A stretch of DNA of 64,000 bases from Chlamydiota bacterium (lineage in GTDB: Bacteria; Chlamydiota; Chlamydiia; Chlamydiales; Rhabdochlamydiaceae), in the NCBI GenBank assembly GCA_013286595.1, contig JABDFI010000005.1, positions 1 to 64,000 on the forward strand, read 5' to 3'. The position numbers and the translations under genes are program-made. This document shows, one piece after another, positions 18,737-29,052 of the stretch. Numbering within the stretch: position 1 is the first letter of the stretch; each line of letters starts with the position of its first letter. Below the pieces are notes generated by a model, which had not been told where the DNA came from, did no database searches, and worked only from the letters and a program-made list of their open reading frames with translations.

Positions 18737-20431
18737 CTATTTTTTATCTGGGTGGGTAAGTGGCTCGGGGCAGAGTTTTCTGAGGTGATTGCGTAAACTT
18801 AGTAGGGCTTTAGGCTGATGAGCGCGACGATGCACGAGATCTTCGGTCTTTTGAAGATGGAGCCAGGCGCGGTTAAAATCATGTCTTTCCATGTTCAAGA
18901 CTGCTAAATAATACTCAGTAGTGGCGTTGTGAGAGTCGAGTTTATGGTAGCGTTCTAAGACCTCTTTAGCTTCATTGCCGCGACCTAGCTGAAGCCAAGT
19001 TGTAGCCATTTGAAGAAGTCCTGCTCGGTAGTTGGGGTAGCGCTTGAGAATTGTCTGTAATTCTTGTTGTTTTAGTTGAATGGATTCTCTGGTCTCATCC
19101 ACTGGAAGAAAGACCGCTTTGATCCCTTGAGCATCGATTTTCCCATTGATGAAATCATCGGGAATGGTTTCGGCAGAAACTGATTCTTCAAAAGTCATTC
19201 CCTGAAGTTCTTTAAGTAATTTGACGCCTTCATTTTTACGACCTACAAAGAGGTAATTGTATCCTAATAACATTTTCAATAAAGGATCCTCAGGTAAAAA
19301 AAGGCGCGCTTTCTCATAAAGCATCACAGCTGTTTGATGCTCCTCTTTTGTCCAAAACACAGAAGCTTGGTTCATGAAGGCAAAACCAATCACTTCTTTC
19401 ATGGTTCTTTGCTGCAACTGTCGCGTATTGATCCCTAAGTAAGTTTCTGAAGGAAGATTGATGCCTCGCGCTGTCGTTTCGATGTTGATCAACTTGTTTC
19501 CTCGATGGTATCTGACGTAGATATGTCCTGGAGGGGTGATAATTTCTAAAGGTAGATTCAATCGCTGTGCCAAACTTAAGTAGAGAATGGATACACCGAG
19601 GCACACACCGCGTCGATTGTCTAGAACAGAAGGGAGAAATGTGTACAGGTCGATGTCCTTAGCATACAGAGAATGGGGTGGAAAACGAAATCCCATCTCA
19701 TAGAAGATGAAGTTGCTAATCGCATGGATTTTATCTTCATCAGAAGGGTGAGAGGGTAATCTAGCAGCGATTTGTAGCGCCATGATATCGATCGTTGCTT
19801 CATAGTGACGAATTTCTTCTCGAGAGTTTTCTTTTCCATCAAATTGAAAGATAAGTAGTCCACGAGAGAGATCAATCTCATCTGCTGGTAAACAGAGAAC
19901 TTCTTCCTTAGTCCATACGCTGCTACCTTTGAGCTGACGGTTGTGTAGACGTGCTGAGACTTTTTCGATCAGAGCTAATTCTTCTGATTGTAGTTTGATT
20001 GGATTGTCGAAAGGTTGACGAGTAATTAACGAAATGATGGCTTGTATATCAATTTTGGGAAGGGTGGTCGGCTGTTGTAAATCAAGAGATTTTCCATTGA
20101 GGAGCATCCACGCGTGACTAAGCGCTTGTTGTCCCTCGGTCGATGTAGGGTAAAGTTCGTAAAAAGCTAGATGCTCAGAAACTGAAAGAGGGTCTAGGGT
20201 GCTATACAAGGATTTAATAGGTGTGATAGGTGCTGCATTCAAAGGGATGCCAGCAACACATAGAAGTAAGAGGCAGTTGCAAAACTTCCCGACCCGGAAA
20301 AATCGATGATTTTGAGTCAGTTGTCTCCGCAAAAAAAGGGCCATGATAAACAAGATATGCGCGATACGCATGATAGGTTTTATTGCCGCAAAGCGGCATG
20401 CGGCTTCGCCGCACCTTTTTTTATCATGCAT
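18737..20431 (-). CDS. Transglutaminase-like/SirB1-like protein with C-terminal TPRs (likely start near 20344)
   Basis: LPSVLDNRRGVCLGVSILYLSLAQRLNLPLEIITPPGHIYVRYHRGNKLINIETT (Cys/His core), then TPR-like helices. Confidence 0.8.
   Translation of the reverse strand: MHDKKRCGEAACRFAAIKPIMRIAHILFIMALFLRRQLTQNHRFFRVGKFCNCLLLLCVAGIPLNAAPITPIKSLYSTLDPLSVSEHLAFYELYPTSTEGQQALSHAWMLLNGKSLDLQQPTTLPKIDIQAIISLITRQPFDNPIKLQSEELALIEKVSARLHNRQLKGSSVWTKEEVLCLPADEIDLSRGLLIFQFDGKENSREEIRHYEATIDIMALQIAARLPSHPSDEDKIHAISNFIFYEMGFRFPPHSLYAKDIDLYTFLPSVLDNRRGVCLGVSILYLSLAQRLNLPLEIITPPGHIYVRYHRGNKLINIETTARGINLPSETYLGINTRQLQQRTMKEVIGFAFMNQASVFWTKEEHQTAVMLYEKARLFLPEDPLLKMLLGYNYLFVGRKNEGVKLLKELQGMTFEESVSAETIPDDFINGKIDAQGIKAVFLPVDETRESIQLKQQELQTILKRYPNYRAGLLQMATTWLQLGRGNEAKEVLERYHKLDSHNATTEYYLAVLNMERHDFNRAWLHLQKTEDLVHRRAHQPKALLSLRNHLRKLCPEPLTHPDKK
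20270..20322. mobile_element. Partial family A MITE fragment within the 5' part of the transglutaminase-like ORF
   Basis: gaggcagttgcaaaacttcccgacccggaaaaatcgatgattttgagtcagtt matches the left end of the 63305 copy. Confidence 0.75.
20381..20411. repeat. Two adjacent GC-rich hairpins (tgccgc-aaa-gcggca, tgcggc-ttc-gccgca)
   Basis: Direct reading of ttgccgcaaagcggcatgcggcttcgccgcacc. Confidence 0.7.
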
Positions 20432-20535
20432 ATCATGTCCATCCTATCTATCATGTTCCCCTTTTTAACGGGTCATCCTTGATCAGATGCTTTGCCTAAG
20501 TTAATTACGCAAGAGGTCTGTTATAATAGATCATA

Positions 20536-22155
20536 TCAAATGTGAGGGGAAGGGGAAAAGAGGATTTTTTTCATGATTTCTTTTAAGCCGGGGTGGGACA
20601 CGATTTCTTCGACAGTTGGACGGTAACGGTAGGTCCAATTATTGGAATTGAATGTGCCAGGGACATTAATCCGCTCTTCTTCAGGACTTGGCCACACCAG
20701 CTCAGGAAAAAGGGCTAGATACTCTTGCAATAAATTAATATGAAATAGACTGGGGGTATGATGGCTGTCCCATAGGATTTCCACATGGTGAGAATGGTTT
20801 AGTTTGGGGTGAAATTCCCACTTTTTAAAGGAAGCGAATGCTTTTGCCTCTTTAGGGCATTCAATCCACCATCCTTTTAGCGTTTCTGTATCATGTGTGG
20901 AAACACAGGTGAGGCTAATCCTAGGGTATTCTTCATAAGGGAGATAGTGAAGGGTTTTTGTTTGATCTTGAGGTTCTTTCCACTCCCAACGTATCACTTT
21001 TGTACCACATAAGCCCAGCTGTAGCAAGACGGAGGGTACACAGGTAGGGACAGTGCCGAGATCCTCTGCGATAGGGAGCATTCCATTAGAAGATGAAATC
21101 ATCATATCGAGAAGATGGGTTCCCTGGAATTCCCATATTCTATTGTCTGAAGGTAAAAAAGATCCTTCGCGACAGGGACGGTTCATCGGAATGGTCCAGA
21201 TACGAAAAAAACCGACAGTATGATCAATTCGATACAAATCATAAAAGTAAGTTGCATAATGTAAGCGCTGTTTCCACCACTTAAATTGATCTTTTTCAAT
21301 AGCATTCCAATCATAGATGGGAAATCCCCAACACTGTCCGTCGGGTTGGTAGGCATCAGGAGGAGCGCCGGCAACTAAGTCCATCGAAAAAAAATTGGGA
21401 TGCTCCCACACATCTGCGCTGTCGCGCGAGACCAAGATGGGGATATCTCCTTTCAAAAAGATCCCTTTACTGTTGGCGTATTCTTTCACATACTTTAGCT
21501 GTTTGAAACACAAAAATTGCATGATGAAATAGAATGTCATCTGCGTTTGATGTTCGACGCATAAATCTTGGAGTTCCGATTTCGAAGGGCGTTGAAGCTT
21601 TTCAGGCCATTCTGGAGCTGGATTGTTGCCCATTTGAATTTTGAGTGTTTTGAATAAAGCGTAACTCTCTAACCAAAGATTTTCTTTCACAAAATTTTTA
21701 AATTCGGATGTCTCTGTGATCAGCGAGCCCACTTGTTGGATATAAGTACCTAGCCAGTTCAATTTTTGGACGGCCACTTCTGCATAGGCCACACGCTGAC
21801 TATCGTTGAGAGAAGCCATCTCTTTGATTCTCATTTTCAAGGGAAGAAATTGATCGAGGTAAGGAAGATCATGTAAGGAAAGATAGATAAAATTGATAGC
21901 GCAGGAAGAAATGGGATTGTAAGGACTGGGATCATGACGACTATTGTTCAAAGGAAGGAGTTGAATGACATCCATCTTTAAATCAGAACACCAGTCGATA
22001 ATGGGAAGAAGATCGAGGAGTTCTCCTATGCCAGAACTTTTTTTAGTGCGCAGAGCCGAAAGGAAGACATTAATTCCATGATGCGAAGAAACACCAACGC
22101 GTTTCCACCCTTTAGCTGTGGGTGCTTTTAAAAGGTACTCTTCCAATTCATCCAT
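20536..22155 (-). CDS. malQ: 4-alpha-glucanotransferase
   Basis: GVSSHHGINVFLSALRTKKSSGIGELLDLLPIIDWCSD, YRIDHTVGFFRIWTIP, PIAEDLGTVPTCV, STHDTETLKGWW. Confidence 0.93.
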   Translation of the reverse strand: MDELEEYLLKAPTAKGWKRVGVSSHHGINVFLSALRTKKSSGIGELLDLLPIIDWCSDLKMDVIQLLPLNNSRHDPSPYNPISSCAINFIYLSLHDLPYLDQFLPLKMRIKEMASLNDSQRVAYAEVAVQKLNWLGTYIQQVGSLITETSEFKNFVKENLWLESYALFKTLKIQMGNNPAPEWPEKLQRPSKSELQDLCVEHQTQMTFYFIMQFLCFKQLKYVKEYANSKGIFLKGDIPILVSRDSADVWEHPNFFSMDLVAGAPPDAYQPDGQCWGFPIYDWNAIEKDQFKWWKQRLHYATYFYDLYRIDHTVGFFRIWTIPMNRPCREGSFLPSDNRIWEFQGTHLLDMMISSSNGMLPIAEDLGTVPTCVPSVLLQLGLCGTKVIRWEWKEPQDQTKTLHYLPYEEYPRISLTCVSTHDTETLKGWWIECPKEAKAFASFKKWEFHPKLNHSHHVEILWDSHHTPSLFHINLLQEYLALFPELVWPSPEEERINVPGTFNSNNWTYRYRPTVEEIVSHPGLKEIMKKILFSPSPHI

Positions 22156-22182
22156 ATTTGTAGCATAATCGTTGGCAATATC

Positions 22183-22662
22183 ATGTCTAGCTTTTTTTAT
22201 GTGAGGTCAGTTGTGCTTAAAAAATGGTGCCTAAGTCTGCTGATTTTAAGTGCCAGTTTACCAGTTAGTGCTCCCTGTTGGTTTTATACCAAATTTGGAA
22301 CCGAGTTAGGCGTGGGGTTTCGAATGCATGGTTGCAAGCATGGGTTTGACCTTTCTGTCAACGGAACCACCGTCATTGTCCAGAGTTGGATAGACGCCAA
22401 GTTGTTGTATCTGAATTATCCGTTTCAAAAGCCTTTTTATTGCGGATTTGGCCCTGGTGTTCTACATAATGTTGCTTTCGTCATAGCAGGACCTTACCGG
22501 GGAACAAATCACACGACAACCGTGTCGGCAGAGACGGTGTTAGGCTATGAGTTTTGTCTGCATAAGAATCGGTTTTTTTTTCAAGTGGAAGGGAGTATCC
22601 CCTTTTCCAACCAAGCGGGATTTCCCATCATTCCCGCTCTTGTCTTCGGCATAGAGATATAA
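22183..22662 (+). CDS. Hypothetical secreted protein
   Basis: Signal-peptide-like hydrophobic N-terminus LSLLILSASLPVSAPCW. Confidence 0.55.
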   Translation: MSSFFYVRSVVLKKWCLSLLILSASLPVSAPCWFYTKFGTELGVGFRMHGCKHGFDLSVNGTTVIVQSWIDAKLLYLNYPFQKPFYCGFGPGVLHNVAFVIAGPYRGTNHTTTVSAETVLGYEFCLHKNRFFFQVEGSIPFSNQAGFPIIPALVFGIEI

Positions 22663-22673
22663 TCAAAAAAAAA

Positions 22674-22751
22674 TTTAAACGCGGAGACGCGGGGTCTCAG
22701 AGAAGTAAAGAAAAATTTAAAAAAACACTTTGCGTCTCCGCGTTTTTAAAC
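22674..22751. terminator. Stem-loop between genes (tttaaacgcggagacgc...gcgtctccgcgtttttaaac)
   Basis: Complementary arms 22674-22690 and 22732-22751. Confidence 0.5.
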
Positions 22752-22873
22752 TTAACAAGTTAAATTTTTAATTAGAAAAAGTTTTTAAGTATTGATTAAT
22801 ATGTAATAAATTGATATTATAAGTAAAGGTTACGTTATTAGTTTATAAAAAAATTAAAATTAGAGGAGTATTC

Positions 22874-24004
22874 ATGTCACACGCCATACAACCATCTTTT
22901 AGTTTTCGCCTCACATCCGCACAGGGTGCAGAAGCGCGTCCCTATTATGTCATGGGTGAAAAAGGTCTTTCAACAGCTAAAGTAGAAGAATTAAGAAAGC
23001 GGGTAGGCGATTTAGGCGCTACTGTTGTCGTGATCGACGAACAACAACGCAAAGAGTTCAATCTCCATCAGGAATTCCAAGGGGTTGCTCTGTTGATCTC
23101 AAAACCTGCTGAAGGGGAATTAGCGAGGGGTTTACTCGCTGTGTACAACACATTAGAATCTGTCATTCAAGACATGCGCATGGATCCTGATGTCCGCGAT
23201 CTAGAAACAGCTCAGGCGTTGGCTCAGCAAGGGCAGACTCAATTAAAAGGGGCTGATCGCGTTCTGGAGATCGTACAAGCGAAATTGAAGCCAGAGGGTA
23301 AAAAGAAGCCGGAAGTAAAAGCACAATCAGGTCTCGCCTCATTCGCGGCTCAAGCTGCTGCAGAAAAGGAACGGCGTAATGAAATCCATGCTTTAAGAGA
23401 AGTTCTGAAACTTGCCAAACCAGAACAGCATCTGAGTATTCAGGCTCAACTCGACGCCTTGACTAAGCCTCGTGGTTCTGTTTCAGCTCCAGCAGCCACA
23501 CAAGTGAGTATCAATTATACTGTACCAGCTGGTTACCAGTTATTCATTCGCGGTGAAGGAGCAGGATTGAGTTGGGAAAAAGGAATTCCTGTTCTTATTC
23601 AAGATGGTCAACTTGTGTTCAAAGCACCAGCGGGACAAGATAAGCCTGTCACTTATAAACTCCTTCTCAATGATAGCATCTGGGATAATGGAGATAACCA
23701 CGTGCTTACGTCTGGCAAATCTGTGACTCTTACACCTGAATTTGCAGCTCCTACATCTATCATTCAGATCAAGTATACAGCTCCTGAAGGACGCACTCCT
23801 TTTGTTCGAGGAGAAGGCGTTGGTTTGAATTGGCAATCTGGCACGAAAATGACGCAAGTGGGTCCTGATACTTGGGAACTACGCGTTCAAGGGTTCTTTG
23901 AATCAGGGTCGTACAAGATCGTGCTCGACGATCGCGATTGGGAAAGTGGTGAAAACCATCTCATGATAAGTGGGAAAACAGTAGAACATACTCCACAGTT
24001 CTAA
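22874..24004 (+). CDS. Protein with two C-terminal tandem CBM-like (starch-binding-like) modules
   Basis: TVPAGYQLFIRGEGAGLSWEKG...YKLLLNDSIWDNGDNHVLTSGKSVTLTPEF and TAPEGRTPFVRGEGVGLNWQSG...YKIVLDDRDWESGENHLMISGKTVEHTPQF. Confidence 0.75.
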   Translation: MSHAIQPSFSFRLTSAQGAEARPYYVMGEKGLSTAKVEELRKRVGDLGATVVVIDEQQRKEFNLHQEFQGVALLISKPAEGELARGLLAVYNTLESVIQDMRMDPDVRDLETAQALAQQGQTQLKGADRVLEIVQAKLKPEGKKKPEVKAQSGLASFAAQAAAEKERRNEIHALREVLKLAKPEQHLSIQAQLDALTKPRGSVSAPAATQVSINYTVPAGYQLFIRGEGAGLSWEKGIPVLIQDGQLVFKAPAGQDKPVTYKLLLNDSIWDNGDNHVLTSGKSVTLTPEFAAPTSIIQIKYTAPEGRTPFVRGEGVGLNWQSGTKMTQVGPDTWELRVQGFFESGSYKIVLDDRDWESGENHLMISGKTVEHTPQF

Positions 24005-24082
24005 TCATTCCTTGCCCCTGCCCCTGCCCTTGCCCGTTTAATTTTTTGGGCAAGGGCAAGGAATTGAATTATGCAAGAGGTC

Positions 24083-24541
24083 TTATCTTTTGAGGCCGAA
24101 TGGATTGGCATCTTGAGTCTTAGGTGTAGACCCGACAAGAGCATGAGTTTGCCCAGATTCTACAGCTTCGCGCCATTTTTGAGCTTTTTCGACAAAATAA
24201 TGGAACTCGACGGCTAGTTTATCTCCTGTAATTCCGCTGAAGGGAAGATATGAGAAAAGCGTCAGCTGGTTATTTCGTTCGCAGTAGCATAATGTGCCGT
24301 GCTCTGGAAAAGGGAAATTGGCTTTCAAACCATCTCGTAAAATATTTTCGCGAAGTTTACCAGGGGGTATTTCGCAGATGAAGGTCGCAATTAAGATCCT
24401 GTGATGGGAGGGTTCGTATTCGAGTTGAACATAACTTGCTTGATTGATATTAAGCTTGCAGGCGCCATGTTTATCCGGATGCAAGGTAATACCTAATTTG
24501 TTCCCTAGTTCTTGTAGAAGTTCGTGAAACTGATCGATCAT
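24083..24541 (-). CDS. Type III secretion chaperone (CesT/SycE-like)
   Basis: Size, fold-like sequence MIDQFHELLQELGNKLGITLHPDKHGACKLNIN, position next to copN. Confidence 0.82.
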   Translation of the reverse strand: MIDQFHELLQELGNKLGITLHPDKHGACKLNINQASYVQLEYEPSHHRILIATFICEIPPGKLRENILRDGLKANFPFPEHGTLCYCERNNQLTLFSYLPFSGITGDKLAVEFHYFVEKAQKWREAVESGQTHALVGSTPKTQDANPFGLKR

Positions 24542-25722
24542 TTTTCTTTTTCCTTCTTCTCTTCTTCTTCCTCCTCTTCCTCTTCTTCTTTTTCATCGAG
24601 CTCTTCAAGAGCATCGATGAAAGATTTGAGGACTTCTTGGCGATGTTGCTCTGACTTGAAGAGTTTAGGGGCTACTTGTCTTACTCCATCGCGCATCTGT
24701 GTGAAGATAATCATTTGAGCGATCCATTCTTTATGTAAACCTAGTTGAATGGCCATTTGAAAGATTTTTTCGATGGAAGGGTAACGCTCTTGAAGCAGTT
24801 TCATGAACAGTTTAGCTAGTACTTCAAAATTAATGCGATCGGGTAGCTCTATGCCTTGCATATCAAATGCAGAACTGATGAGATTCATGCGCGATTTGAA
24901 GAAGCGGAAGATGCCTAAGATAGCCTGTAATTTTCTCGTTTCTGTCATCAAGACATGCAATTCACCGCGTGGAATGGAGGGGCCCTTAGATTTCAGATCG
25001 CTTCCCAAGGAGTGAAGCAAGAAATCAATAAGTGATTTCATCTTATCATAGGTAAATTTTGAGGAGAGTTCATTGAAGAGGGTGTTGGAATCGCGCGGAT
25101 TGCCTGTGACATCGCGATAAAGACTGCGCAAGCCTGAAGGGTTGCCGAGGCCCTGTTTGGAGAACTCGCGCGCTTGTTCGGCGATGTTTTTACCTGCTCG
25201 TACTTCTCGACCATGGTCTTGATTGAGAGTTTCTTTGGCAAGACGAACTTGAGTAGCGAGCTCACCTTTAGTTGTTTGCAGTAGGAAATCTAATGCCTCG
25301 TCAGCTAAAGAAAAGTCGGGGTACATCTCGAGGACTTTTCTCAAGATCTCTTCTTGGGTATCTTCTTGCTTAATACGCGCGCGCAACATCAATAGGGAGC
25401 GCGCTTGGATTTCAGGATTTTTTTGCTGAAATTGCTCAGAAATTTCTTCGGTGCGCTGGACTTGTAATACCTCTTCTTCTTCTTTTCGATCCGCTTTATC
25501 GGCTTCTTCTTTTTTGCTCTGTCTTCTTGTCTTCGTCTCGAGTTGTTCAAAGCGTCGAGCCATGATCATGGGATTAAATGCACCTTCATCTACCCAGGCT
25601 TGAAAACCTTCGGAGCTCTCTTCTTGAGAAATGGCAACGCGAGTACCTTGAGCTGCCAACTGTGCTTTTGCGGCATCTAGTTGCGTCTGATAGATGCGCG
25701 AGGCATGAAGCTCATCAGTCAT
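24538..25722 (-). CDS. copN: T3SS gatekeeper CopN/SctW (YopN/LcrE family)
   Basis: Helical gatekeeper-like sequence between the chaperone and sctV; conserved chlamydial order. Confidence 0.87.
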   Translation of the reverse strand: MTDELHASRIYQTQLDAAKAQLAAQGTRVAISQEESSEGFQAWVDEGAFNPMIMARRFEQLETKTRRQSKKEEADKADRKEEEEVLQVQRTEEISEQFQQKNPEIQARSLLMLRARIKQEDTQEEILRKVLEMYPDFSLADEALDFLLQTTKGELATQVRLAKETLNQDHGREVRAGKNIAEQAREFSKQGLGNPSGLRSLYRDVTGNPRDSNTLFNELSSKFTYDKMKSLIDFLLHSLGSDLKSKGPSIPRGELHVLMTETRKLQAILGIFRFFKSRMNLISSAFDMQGIELPDRINFEVLAKLFMKLLQERYPSIEKIFQMAIQLGLHKEWIAQMIIFTQMRDGVRQVAPKLFKSEQHRQEVLKSFIDALEELDEKEEEEEEEEEEKKEKEK

Positions 25723-25731
25723 AGATTAATC

Positions 25732-27864
25732 TCATGAAAGTTGCACGCGGCCAAGAGGCTGGATGCGGATTTCTGGAACGATTTCTTGGTAGGACAACAC
25801 AGCGAGATCAGCGAATTCTCCTTCAATGAGTTTTCGGACGAATCGACGCGCATCGATTGCTGTTAAGAGGACAGGAGGTTGACCGCCGACAGGAGTTGGA
25901 GCAATGGTTGTTCTCATCGAATGAAGAATCAGTTGGACAGAGTCAGGATCCAGCGCTAAATAAGAACCTGCTGATGTTTGTTTAATTGCGCCGCGTACCA
26001 TATCCTCGATTTCAGGATCTAACAGATAAACGGAAAGAATAGATTGTCCTTGCGAGTATTTATAGCTGATATAGCGTTTGAGAGAGGATCGCACGTATTC
26101 TGTGAGTAGCACGGTATCTTTTTCTGATTGAGCCCATTCGGATAAGGCTTCGAGGATTGTGCGTAGATCTTTTATGGAGATCTGCTCTTGGACGAGTCGC
26201 TTGAAAATTTCCGTCAGTTTTTGCAAGGGAACCAAACGGGTGACCTCTTTGATGAGATCGGGAAACGATTTCTCAATGAATTCCAAGATGCCTCGTATTT
26301 CTTGGATCCCGATGAAATCAGCTGCATGTTGTCGATAAAAGTAGGAGAGATGAAGAATCATCACATCGAGGGGCTTCCAGAATTTTATGCCGGCCTTTTG
26401 CATGATTTCTTGAAAGCGATTATCTATCCAAACCGAGGGTTGTCCAATGTTGTTTTTTGTGGTGGTAAAGGGGATATTATAACGACGCAATGTGTCGGGA
26501 TTTTCTGTGGTGAGTAAAGCATTTTCTACAATTTTACCGCGCACTATGGGTACTTCGTTGAGAAAAATGGAGTACTCATCAGGTTCTAAAGTCGGAGAAT
26601 CTGTTCTTACGTGCACACCGGGAAATCGCACGCCTAAATCTTGATAGAGTGCATGACGCATTTTAGGAATCATCTCTTCAATGAAGGTATTCCCTTGTTT
26701 TTCTTTGCGAATCGCTGTGGAAAGATTTTTGCCCACCTCCAAGATGACAGGTAAGGTTAGGGCATATTCATCTACACCGCCGCGAATGACGGCATGTCCT
26801 TCTATGTCCGTTTCAACGCGCGAGCCTGAGACGCCAGCAGTAGCTTTAGCCAGGGCTTTTTTGTTGTTGTACCATACTGTACCTCCGACTGCGCCTAGTA
26901 TCAGAGAAAAGAACAAGAAAATGGGGAGGGGAAATCCTTTAACAAATCCCATGAGGAACATCATCACAGCGGCGATGATAAGCGCTTTTGGCTGACCGAT
27001 TAACTGGGAAGAAATCTCTTTACCTAACGCTGAATCCTTTTTATCGGAAGAAACACGTGTGGTTACGATACCCGCTGTCATCGCGACAAGCAAAGAGGGG
27101 ATCTGAGATACAAGGCCGCCCCCAATAGAAAGTAGGGTGTATGTCTTCGCAGCTTGCATGGCACTCATGTGATGCATGGTCATCCCGATGATCAAACCGC
27201 CTATAATGTTAATGACAGCAATAACGATACCGGCGATGACGTCTCCCTTGACGAATTTCATCGCTCCGTCCATCGCTCCGTACAGCTGACTTTCTTTCGT
27301 TAAGGCCAAGCGCAAATCTCTAGCCTGGTTGGCATCGATCACGCCGCTGCGCATATCGGCGTCAATGCTCATCTGTTTACCAGGCATCGCATCCAATGTG
27401 AAGCGCGCTGCGACCTCAGCAACGCGTTCAGCACCCTTGGTCACAACGATGAACTGAACGATCGTGATGATTAAGAAGATAATACCCCCGATCACAAAGT
27501 TTCCACCCACGACGAAATTACCAAAGGCGAAAATGATGTGTCCTGCGTTGGCTTTTAGCAAAATTTGACGAGTCGCAGAAATTTCGATTCCCAATCTAAA
27601 AAGGGTTGTAATCAGCAAAAGGGAAGGAAACATCGATAGGTGGACAGCTTTGGGAATATAGAGAGCCACCATCAACAAGGTAATCGATACGCTCATATTG
27701 ATAGTGATGAGCGCGTCGATGATCGTCGGTGGAACAGGAATGATGATCATCATGATCAAGATGATCATGAAGAAAGCCAGTAGAATATCGCTTGATTTGC
27801 TGATTAAACTAAGAGCTTTATCGCTACTGATAAGCCGCATCAAGCGAGTAAATATGTCTTTCAT
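25732..27864 (-). CDS. sctV: T3SS export apparatus protein SctV (CdsV/LcrD, FlhA family)
   Basis: MFPSLLLITTLFRLGIEISATRQILL, RVAEVAARFTLDAMPGKQMSIDADMRSGVID. Confidence 0.96.
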   Translation of the reverse strand: MKDIFTRLMRLISSDKALSLISKSSDILLAFFMIILIMMIIIPVPPTIIDALITINMSVSITLLMVALYIPKAVHLSMFPSLLLITTLFRLGIEISATRQILLKANAGHIIFAFGNFVVGGNFVIGGIIFLIITIVQFIVVTKGAERVAEVAARFTLDAMPGKQMSIDADMRSGVIDANQARDLRLALTKESQLYGAMDGAMKFVKGDVIAGIVIAVINIIGGLIIGMTMHHMSAMQAAKTYTLLSIGGGLVSQIPSLLVAMTAGIVTTRVSSDKKDSALGKEISSQLIGQPKALIIAAVMMFLMGFVKGFPLPIFLFFSLILGAVGGTVWYNNKKALAKATAGVSGSRVETDIEGHAVIRGGVDEYALTLPVILEVGKNLSTAIRKEKQGNTFIEEMIPKMRHALYQDLGVRFPGVHVRTDSPTLEPDEYSIFLNEVPIVRGKIVENALLTTENPDTLRRYNIPFTTTKNNIGQPSVWIDNRFQEIMQKAGIKFWKPLDVMILHLSYFYRQHAADFIGIQEIRGILEFIEKSFPDLIKEVTRLVPLQKLTEIFKRLVQEQISIKDLRTILEALSEWAQSEKDTVLLTEYVRSSLKRYISYKYSQGQSILSVYLLDPEIEDMVRGAIKQTSAGSYLALDPDSVQLILHSMRTTIAPTPVGGQPPVLLTAIDARRFVRKLIEGEFADLAVLSYQEIVPEIRIQPLGRVQLS

Positions 27865-28934
27865 TTGAAGATCTCCAGCCCTGATGTCTCTAGTGTCTCA
27901 ATACCTTTTAGCCAGCGCAAAATCTCCGCCACGGCTTGATAGGTGTCCTCGGGTATATACTCGCTGATTTTCCCTTTTTCAAAAAGGGTTTGTGCTAAAG
28001 TCACGTTGCGCATGATTGGAACTCCATAGTCTTGAGCCATCTTTATAATCTGATCTGCTGCTGTTCCTTTACCCATGGTGACGATGCGAGGAGCGGGTTC
28101 TGTTTCTTCGTTGTATTCTACAGCAACAGCAATATGAATGGGATTGGTAATCACTGCTTTGGCTCGGCTAACCGATGTGGCACCTTCTTGGTAAGCAATT
28201 TCTTGGGCTGTTTGGCGCCGCTTACTCTTCATCTGCGGATCCCCTTCCGTATCTTTATACTCCTGCTTCACCTCAAATTTTTCCATCTTCATTTCTTTGG
28301 CAAAATTTCTCTTTTGATAAACGAGGTCAAAGACGGCGATGGCCAAAAAGAAGATTCCGACTCGAATGATCACTTTAATGAGAAAGCTAGAAAACACCTG
28401 AGCGCTTGCGGGAACAGAGATGGCTGCAGTCGAAATGATTTCAGGCAGACTATCCCAAACCACTGAATAGATGAGAATGACAGCTCCTAGGATTTTCAAA
28501 CAGGATTTAAGAAGCTCAAAGAGAGTTTTGAACTTAAAAAGGTTTTTGATGTTGCTCACAGGATTTAAGCGTTTAATGTCGGGTTTCATTGCTTCCATCG
28601 AAAACATCGGTCCCGTCACAATAAAACTGATTAAGAGACCCGTACAGGTGGTGATCCCCAGAATAGGCAAACTCGACGTGAAAATCGTCATGATGGCTTG
28701 AGAAAAAATACCTCCAGCCCGGTTTTGGAGGTCGATGTTAGAGCTGCTCATTTTGAAGCAGTTGATGATGTACCCCGCCAACACTTCATAGAGATAGCCT
28801 GTCATGATTAGGGTGGTAGCAATGGAAACGATGAAGGTAAAGGCTGCAGGGAAATCTTGGGATTTTGCAACTTGCCCCTTTTTACGCGCATCGCGCAGTT
28901 TTTTTGGGGTCGCCTGTTCTGTTTTTTCAGCCAT
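27861..28934 (-). CDS. sctU: T3SS export switch protein SctU (CdsU/YscU)
   Basis: EKTEQATPKKLRDARKKGQVAKS, autocleavage motif NPIH (AVITNPIHIAVAVEY). Confidence 0.96.
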   Translation of the reverse strand: MAEKTEQATPKKLRDARKKGQVAKSQDFPAAFTFIVSIATTLIMTGYLYEVLAGYIINCFKMSSSNIDLQNRAGGIFSQAIMTIFTSSLPILGITTCTGLLISFIVTGPMFSMEAMKPDIKRLNPVSNIKNLFKFKTLFELLKSCLKILGAVILIYSVVWDSLPEIISTAAISVPASAQVFSSFLIKVIIRVGIFFLAIAVFDLVYQKRNFAKEMKMEKFEVKQEYKDTEGDPQMKSKRRQTAQEIAYQEGATSVSRAKAVITNPIHIAVAVEYNEETEPAPRIVTMGKGTAADQIIKMAQDYGVPIMRNVTLAQTLFEKGKISEYIPEDTYQAVAEILRWLKGIETLETSGLEIFK

Positions 28935-29052
28935 ATATCAGAGGGAATTGCAAAACTAACAAAACAAAAGGATTTTTCACCATACCACACTTAAAATAAA
29001 ACCCTGGATAATCGCTTTTGCTAAAAAAACACAAAAACAAGGGAGTAACTCA

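Noticed and set aside
24524-24718. Ser-rich + strand ORF and similar Phe-rich ORF at 40387..40698
   Set aside because: Antisense to acidic/lysine-rich C-termini of copN and rpsA
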